Below are positions 57,645 through 64,000 of a stretch of 64,000 nucleotides of DNA, one piece after another. Every line of letters starts with the position of its first letter. The first letter of the stretch is position 1. A program made the translations under genes and the position numbers. This DNA comes from Sordaria brevicollis (taxonomy: Eukaryota; Ascomycota; Sordariomycetes; Sordariales; Sordariaceae): positions 1-64,000 of the forward strand of contig JAUTDP010000011.1 in assembly GCA_033439795.1 (NCBI GenBank), written 5' to 3'. The notes beneath the pieces were generated by a model. The model made no database searches and had not been told where the DNA came from. It saw only the letters and a program-made list of their open reading frames with translations.

Positions 57645-59292
57645 CTAGCATCTCACCTCCCTCACCAACCTCCCCCTCACATACACCCCAACAATATTCC
57701 TGTCATCGCCCGTCATGACAAACTTTTCAAACACCGTCTCCAGCCCATCCTCTGGCTCAACCATGGTCATGACCCCGTCTCTACTCCAATCCACCACCGC
57801 TGCATCAAACTCCTTGCCCACCTCAAAGTTACCCACCTTGTCCTCCAGACAACAAACCTCTGCTCCTCCGAGCGTGGCCAAGTAAAACGCTTCCTCGATT
57901 TTAAGACCCTTGTCCGTCCCCTTGGACTCGACCTCACGCGCGTGACTGGCTACCATGGCCATCCTCATGGCATCTAACATTGAACTCGAAAACCCTCCGC
58001 CGCTATCGGTGCCCAAACCGACTTTGATGCCCCTGTTCATGAACTCGCGGATGGGAGCGGCCATGAAACCGCCGCCGACTGTCATGTTGCTGATGGGACA
58101 ATGGGCGACGCCGCATTGCAGCTCTTTGAGACGGTCAAATTCGTATGGGGTCATGTAGCAGCAGTGGGCTAGGATGGATCGTTTCGTGAGAAGCCCATAG
58201 TGAGAGTAGAGATCTGCTTCGCTCTCAAACTGCGGGAAGAGTTCCCTGGTGGCGGTGATTTCTTGCTCGGCTTCGTTAAAGTGCGTTTGGATGGGCAGGT
58301 CGGGGTTCTTGGCTGCTATTTGTCCCAGTCCGGCCAGACATTCGGGGTCGCAGGATATGGCGAAGCGAGGTGTTAGTACGTGTTTTATGAGGATTCCATC
58401 GGGGTCGATCTGTCGAATGTGGGCGATGCATGATTCGGTGTCCTTGAGGGATTGTTCTATCGAATCATCAAGGTAGTAGTCGGGTGAGTTGCGCGTCATG
58501 TTGCATTTCCCTACAAAGGCGCGTTGACCCTTTTCCAGCACGAGGTCGGCGAGGATGTTGGTTGCTTCGGGATGGATGGAGCCGTAGTAAGAGGCTGTGG
58601 TGATGCCTTGCTGGAGAAAACCGTCGATGGCAGAGGAGTAGATCCTCTTTGCGTGGGCAGGGTCCTGGAAGCGGGCTTCGTTAGGGAAAGTGATGGCGGA
58701 TAGCCAGTCGAGGATGTGTTGGCCTTGACCGAGACCGCGTTGGGCCCATTGAGGAGCATGGTTGTGGGTGTCGATGAAGCCGGGAATGATGAACTGGGAG
58801 GGTGAGAGATGATGGAGGGTTGTGGTTTTGGTGTCTCTGGAGGCTGTGTCAGCAGTGTTGGAAATGAGTCGACGATGTGAGACTGAGATGTCCCCATGTC
58901 TCGATATGGAGCTGGTGTTTTTGGCATCGGATAGCTGCAACAACCGACCGAACATGTAACGATCAATAACATATTTTGTCAAATGTTATGATTCCTCCCA
59001 AGTTTACCCGAGAGTTCATCCTGATGTACCAATCCCGTCCGTTTCCACTCGAGGCATCCATGTGTTGGCTGGACAAGCAGATCGCCCAATCGGTGAGGAG
59101 AAGGTCGACCTACACAAGACTTTCGACGTCTCCAGCTTTTACATCCTTGTGAAATGCTGTGATCACTCCTTGGGGGCTGACAACAAGGAGAGCAGAGGGA
59201 AGGATTTCGACATCATGGTCCGGCGTTGACAGCGAGTGGATGACAGGGCCGTAGAACGCATGTGGGCTTGCTTCGTGTAATTGGGAGCCCAT
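57645..59292 (-). CDS. Guanine deaminase
   Basis: Two exons, 59292-59116 and 58934-57645, give 488 residues in frame. The 181-nt intron has a GTGTAG donor and a TTGCAG acceptor; the donor is not consensus. Exon 2 carries the amidohydrolase metal and catalytic residues of guanine deaminase: PGFIDTHNHAPQ with H116 and H118, THFNE with H277 and E280, ILAHCCY with H316, and GLGTDSGGG with D369. The QWAQRGLGQG block is typical of the family. The enzyme converts guanine to xanthine and ammonia in purine catabolism and is cytosolic (no signal peptide). The N-terminal exon was chosen because it supplies the beta-strand segment (FYGPVIHSL, ALLVVSPQGVI) that family members have before the HxH motif. 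Confidence 0.92.
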
Positions 59293-60313
59293 ATTTGTGA
59301 TGTAGTGAAGAGCGGCTCAGCAAGTCGGTGTGAAATGTTCCAAGGTGATGGGTTCGGATGGAATGAAGACTGGAGTCGGGATGGAAGATGCCATGAGGTG
59401 TGCGGGGGAAGTCCAGTCGGCGCCCGGACGGGGATCGGCCCCCTGAAATAGCGGCCCGGGCTGACCCCGCTCCGTGATACGTGGCGTGCACTAACAATTA
59501 TGCCGACCTGCTCGATAAGCCCACGAGGACACTCGGCTCTTCCAACACCAAAGACCACGGCTTGTCTTTCGTGTTGTCCTTACATTTTCTTTCATTAATA
59601 GCTCAATCTCCTCAACAGTGGTGTTGTATCACATCTCGAGGTCAATGCTGGCAACATGCCGGGTCATATTGATGTCCTGAACGAACGATGCTAGCGGCGT
59701 CTCGTGCCAAGACTGCAATGCGCTGTAGCTGTCCTCTCTCCACCGACAAAAACGACAGGTTCGAATGCCATCACCCGTCGGAATCAACCATCGCATACTC
59801 TCTCTTTTCGTTTCTCTGTGGGCGAGGCTATGCCGAAGGATGAAAAACAGAAATCAATGGGAATTAAGTACGGATGGTCTAACCGAGTGGCAATGCCATT
59901 GGATGTTGGGAGATGGAAGCCGGGTTCATGAAAGAAACAGCGACTCACTGCATTCCCCACCTGCTCGCCATCAGCGCGTCGCTCCTGCCCATGCATTCAG
60001 CACTCAAGGAGTTAAAATGGGAAGGCACAGTCACGCATCGTCGGATTGAACAATTTCTCTCGGTAAATTGAGTTTGGTTAAGGAAGGAATTTCATATTGC
60101 TGCATGGGCAGCCCAAGTAGAACTAAGCCGATCGATTGACATTTCCTGGCCGCATCTTCCTCCGAGTCCTGCCATCCATCCCAGCGGGTCACCCAAGCTT
60201 CCCTCTTCAAACCACCATCAACATCATCACTCATTCCAAGACGTCTTCACCTTCCTAGGTAGGACCACCATTCCCCTCCACCTTCCACCCCTTCCGCCCC
60301 CCTCCTCAGTCAT
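59293..60313. other. Intergenic, no gene recognised
   Basis: About 1.0 kb holding the upstream region of guanine deaminase and the 3' flank of the secreted cysteine-rich gene. A GGTTCGAATGCC at about 59757 resembles a tRNA T-arm, but no tRNA fold could be built around it. Confidence 0.55.
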
Positions 60314-60859
60314 CTAAGAGCACCCACTAGCCCTATCAGAAAGGCACTGAGTAGTGCACGTATTACCAATCAAGGTATCCCTCGTCAACCCACTAACATA
60401 GCTATTACTGACACACCCATTGAGCGCCTTCCACGCCGCGCTCTGGAGGTAATAAAACTGCGCATCCTGGACCACGTTGGCCCAGCTGATGCAGCACTGG
60501 TTGCCGCCCTGCGACAAGCAGACGGAGCGAGGAGATTGCGGAATGGACTGGCCAGAGAGGGAGTTGATGAGGTTGCTGCACACGGGCGAGTAGGCCCGGT
60601 GGGAGCCCGAGCAGGTCAGCGTGTTGGAGCCGCAGCGCTTGTGCAGGTCTTGGGAAAGGGGTGCAGAGACGGAGCGGCGGTCGACGGGCTGCTCGGTGTC
60701 GGCGTCGGCGTCGGTGTCGGTGTACCAGGTGATGGTGCCGACTTCGGTCTCGTTCTGCTGGAGGATGACGAGGCCGTCCTCGGCGGGAGCGGGCACGGGA
60801 GTGGCAGAGGCGACGGCGGCTAGGAAGGCGCTGATGGCGAGGAACTGCTTGGAGAGCAT
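60314..60859 (-). CDS. Small secreted 10-cysteine protein with Kex2-type site
   Basis: An uninterrupted frame of 181 codons. Residues 1-19 are a signal peptide (QFLAISAFLAAVASA). A pro-region rich in Asp/Thr runs to LHKR at 72-75, a dibasic Kex2-type site, after which all ten cysteines lie (76, 83, 94, 114, 122, 123, 149, 168, 172, 180). The mature part (CSGSHRAYSPVCSNLI, NQCCISWANVV, SAAWKALNGCV) fits a family of fungal secreted Cys-rich proteins, possibly that annotated as WD-like; I am unsure of the family name. The function is unknown; such proteins act outside the cell. The even cysteine number suggests five disulfides (inference). Confidence 0.8.
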   Translation of the reverse strand: MLSKQFLAISAFLAAVASATPVPAPAEDGLVILQQNETEVGTITWYTDTDADADTEQPVDRRSVSAPLSQDLHKRCGSNTLTCSGSHRAYSPVCSNLINSLSGQSIPQSPRSVCLSQGGNQCCISWANVVQDAQFYYLQSAAWKALNGCVSNSYVSGLTRDTLIGNTCTTQCLSDRASGCS

Positions 60860-61640
60860 TTTGACTGTTGGTTCTGTTGGTCTGTGTTAGTCTCGGTTCG
60901 GACCCCGCTCGCTAGATGTTGACTAACTGTTGGAAAGGCTTTGAAGCGGTAGGTTGATGCAGATGGCTTTGCTCTTGCGGATGATTCTGATGAAGTGATA
61001 TCCAGGCCAAAAGTCGAGCGGCACTCCTCACCTTTATACACGAATCTTCTCGCCGTGCCCCGGACACTTAACCGGAAATACACCTCTCATGATCAAGCCT
61101 CCCAACGCCCAGGCTTCACGCCTTGTCCAAACAATCATCACCTCCGCTCGAGTTCTCAGTGTCGAATCCTTCGCCAAGTGAGCATGACAAAGAGTCAACA
61201 CCTCTTCGGGCTAGCCAAAACACCACCGAGGACCATCGCGAAGCTCATTATGGAGTCGACAATGGCCTGGACATCCAAACATTGGTCACAAGGCAAGCCT
61301 TCAAGAAGCCTGGACGTTGGTTGACATGGATAGCTTACTAACTGTGGTTGAGCCTCAATCCTTCAGATCGACGTTGATGAGTAACGCACCCCTGCTCTCT
61401 TCTCGAGTCTGACGGTGGTTTCTCCGCAGCAGTTATCGCCGAGCCGCATCTATCATCCATTTGCTGTGTGTTGAAATCGAGGTGTCAGTCCCCACTTTGC
61501 ACGGGCACCCCCCTTTACACAACACCACATCAAAACAGACATCGTGAATCGTAAAAGTTGAATATCTCCGCGGTTTTACTGCCAAATCTGCTGGTTTTGG
61601 TCGGATTTTGAAGCTCTCGCGATGTATAATCGGTATAGCC
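60860..61640. other. Intergenic between divergent genes
   Basis: Upstream region of the secreted protein (-) and the transposase gene (+), including whatever left terminus the transposon has. A TTTACACAA at about 61514-61522 has an inverted TTGTGTAAA partner at about 62948-62956. No gene recognised. Confidence 0.5.
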
Positions 61641-62762
61641 ATGAGAACACGCAGTAATAAGAGGCAGCGCCAAAGTATCTACATGATGCTGACGGCTGGC
61701 GAGCATCCACGTCAAATCGCGCAATCCGTTGGCATGAGCGAGCGCCAAATCTGGAGGTTAAAACGAAACTTCGATACCACCGGCAAATTATACCCCCAGA
61801 GTAACTCGAAATATAACGCAATAATATTGACGCCAGCGGTCATGGAGGTGAGCAATGGCTGTAGACTTTGAGTACCCTGGTATGGTATCTAACTGTTGGT
61901 CGTACAGGAAGTTCTCGAGCTCCTTCGCCACAAGCCCGATTTATACCTCGATGAGATACAGTACTATCTGGCCACTGAAATGGACATACATGTATCAACG
62001 AGCGCCATATCAAAGCAATTGAAGGCTTCTGAATGGACCAACAAGAGGATGGCGCACAAGGCTTCCCAGCGCAGCGAGCCATTGCGGTTAGACTGGTTGA
62101 GGAAGGTTTCCACGTTTTCAGCAGAGATGTACGTGTTCTGTGACGAGTCTGGTGTTGATAAGAGGGACGGTGCTCGTCGTACTGGATGGGCACCAAAGGG
62201 TATGGCACCAGTTGCAGAGAGTGCGCTCACCAGGGGGAAACGGTTCCATCTATTGCCAGCAATAACTGTGGATGGCCTCATCGACGTGTTGTGTTATAAG
62301 GGAGCAACAGATACGACCGGTTTTATTGCTTGGTTGGAGGAGGAGGTGTTGCCTAAGATGAACCCGTTCCCTGGTCGTTATAGTATATTGGTGATGGATA
62401 ACGCATCATGGCACAAGGACCCCGCCATCAAGACCGCATGCGACAACAGAGGTGTGCTGTTATGGTTCTTGCCGCCATATTCACCAGACTTCAACCCCAT
62501 CGAGGCATACTTCAGTGATGTGAAGGCCTGTATACGACGGCAATACCAACACGCTGGCGGTGATACGCTGAGCAATGAAGAGTTTAAGGCGTTCTTGGAG
62601 GGGGTTGCGAGGGAGGTAGGGCAGCGGGTCGATGCCATACGCGGGCACTACCGCCAGGCAAACGTGCCATTCCGTGACGACGTCGATAACCGTGAAAAAG
62701 ACTACGTTGCGTTGTATGGGGACCAGCTGCACGAGTTGACAACGACGGGAACAGTCGCATAA
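61641..62762 (+). CDS. Intact Tc1/mariner (IS630-type) transposase, one intron
   Basis: Exons 61641-61847 and 61908-62762, with a 60-nt intron (GTGAGC donor, CTAAC branch, CAG acceptor), give 353 residues. The N-terminal helix-turn-helix (GEHPRQIAQSVGMSERQIWRLKR, split here as GEHPRQIAQSVG then MSERQIWRL) precedes the DDE domain: VFCDESG with D148, LVMDNASWH with D233, and FNPIEAYF with E268. The 34 residues between the last two give the DD34E signature. The enzyme would cut and paste its own element at TA sites in the nucleus. No stop, frameshift or RIP bias is visible, in contrast with every other element here. Long terminal inverted repeats were not evident, so the element may be recent, single-copy or domesticated. 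An upstream in-frame Met at 61608 is possible. Confidence 0.9.
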
Positions 62763-62964
62763 GGATGTTGTTTTGTATGGTAGATGTACTGTTTTGAACA
62801 TGCTCAAAGTCGACCGTTGTCGAGTTACGAAAAAAAAAACCCGCAAGGTGTAAGATGTACCAGACGTGCCAAAAGTGCCAAATCTGCCATCAGAAGTGTA
62901 AAAGTATTATTATCTGTAATAATAGATCGAAGTGTAGAATCCCCCTCTTGTGTAAAAAAATCCC

Positions 62965-64000
62965 TCAAAGCTCGTCATCATCATCAGCCTCAGTCGCAGT
63001 CTCGTCGTCGTCGTAGTCGGTACGCGGGCCATCATCCGGATTGGTCTCCTCATCATCGTTGATGAAGCTGGTATAGATGGTGTCGTCGTCATCTTCTTGT
63101 TCTTGATCGTCGTTCTGTTCGATGGGGGGTGGGCCGCGGTGGTTATGAACGTCTTGCCAAAGCGAGTCTTGGGGGATGGACGAGTCTGGTGAACACGGCT
63201 GTTAGCAAATGCTATAGATCAAAAAAACGGATGGGGTTTACCTTGTGATAATAACTTGGGATCTATGGTTTCGGGTGGCGGGGGTGCTGGAGCCTGTTGC
63301 TTGGGAGCTGGTGCCGCCTGCGGTGGTGGTGGTGGTGGTGGTGGTGGTGACGACGACCGCTGTATATAATCCCTCTCGAGATGGAGAAATTCTTTGATCC
63401 CTTTCTTGATTACCATATAGATACCCTCATCAACTCCATGAGCAAGATACCACTGCTTGGGGAGGTCGCGCGCGTGGTGGAGGGAGAGCCGACCGGATAT
63501 GAGGGATTTTTGGATACTGAACAGCGCGTCACGCAAACCCTGGTTTTCGTTGGTTCTGGGCGCGTGTCGAAATATCAACTGCTTCATGAAGTCGGTGACA
63601 AGGGACTCTGATGGTTTGTTTGGCGGTGATGAGGGTGGAGGGGAGGAGGGTAGAGGGTCGTTGTCACCAACTCGACTGCTGCCAGCGCGGGAGCTGGTCG
63701 CGGTCGCGGTGGGCAAGGTAGGTAAGGTAGGCTCAGCTACCATACCCATATTGCCCATATTACCCATACCCATATTGCTAACGTCAGTGAAGGTTATAGG
63801 GGCCGTAGCTGGCAGCGTGTTACCATTGTTACTACCCTGGTGACCGTTCTGGAGACTGATGTTGAAAACTTGGGGCATGGGCATATATCCCACCCCACCG
63901 CCACCGCGCTTCGACCCCGGTGCGCCATATGGCAGAAACTGTTGAAATGGCTGTAGATTCGACTGCTGAATCATTTGCGTGCCGGAGGATGAGGAGGAGG
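62965..64000 (-). CDS. Proline-rich protein with acidic tail, runs off the right edge
   Basis: Two exons are visible. One runs from the window edge to 63242 (first Met in window at 63974, frame open to the edge). The other is 63185-62965 (donor GTAAAC, acceptor CACCAG), giving at least 317 residues. The product has a Gly/Pro/Asn-rich N-terminal part, a folded-looking segment at about residues 125-205 (ESLVTDFMKQLIF, LHHARDLPKQWYLAHG, KGIKEFLHLERDY), a nine-proline run encoded by a GGT-like trinucleotide repeat, and a very acidic C-terminus (DDDDTIYTSFINDDEE). No family recognised. It is convergent with the transposase gene, the stops being about 200 bp apart. The gene's 5' end lies outside the window. 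Confidence 0.65.

Noticed and set aside
59700..59790. Possible tRNA around GGTTCGAATGCC
   Set aside because: No acceptor, D or anticodon stem could be paired at the required distances.

Overview
The window is a piece of a filamentous ascomycete chromosome, most likely Sordariales and Neurospora-like (inference). The evidence is: genes with short GT-AG introns carrying CTAAC-type branch points; fungus-specific families (HET, Clr5, GMC/cellobiose-dehydrogenase-like, hypervirulence-TUDOR); and AT-rich islands in which CpA/TpG steps are largely replaced by TpA while CpG survives. That last pattern is the signature of repeat-induced point mutation (RIP).

Layout. 1-4.15 kb is a RIP-degraded island with no readable gene. 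4.16-32.3 kb is a gene-bearing segment: a Clr5/TPR-like protein (-), a small tetraspan-like membrane protein (-), an unresolved spliced locus (-), a HET-domain protein (+), a tiny TUDOR-type protein (-), a PhoD-type phosphatase (+), a MazG-motif protein (-), a P-loop kinase/HAD/phosphoribosyltransferase fusion (+), a secreted cellobiose-dehydrogenase-like flavoprotein without haem domain (-) and a fungal hypothetical protein (+). Intergenic distances are long, 0.5-3.5 kb.

32.5-50.1 kb is the striking part. A HET gene on the minus strand, already decayed by frameshifts, is cut into three pieces by transposons. A Mutator-like (MULE) element (60-bp terminal inverted repeats, near-perfect 8-bp target duplication) separates the C-terminal piece from the middle piece. 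A hAT element (CAG-type inverted repeats, perfect 8-bp duplication) separates the middle piece from the N-terminal piece. Inside the MULE lies an 8.3-kb Ty3/gypsy retrotransposon (307-bp LTRs, 5-bp duplication), and inside that lie two miniature LTR elements of about 540 bp (LTRs 143 and 117 bp, each with a perfect 5-bp duplication). All are RIP-mutated. A coiled-coil reading frame just outside the nest carries three in-frame stops of the RIP type.

50-64 kb is gene-bearing again: a small Ser/Lys-rich protein (+), a spliced secreted protein with a G-free pyrimidine-rich intron (+), a repeat/coiled-coil protein (-), guanine deaminase (-), a secreted 10-cysteine protein (-), an intact intron-containing Tc1/mariner transposase (+), and a proline-rich, acidic-tailed gene running off the right edge (-).

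The genes do not form an operon or an evident cluster. Two (guanine deaminase and the UPRTase-like fusion) suggest nucleobase salvage, but they lie 30 kb apart. I saw no tRNA, rRNA or CRISPR. Exon boundaries were read by eye from splice motifs and reading-frame continuity; there is no transcript support.
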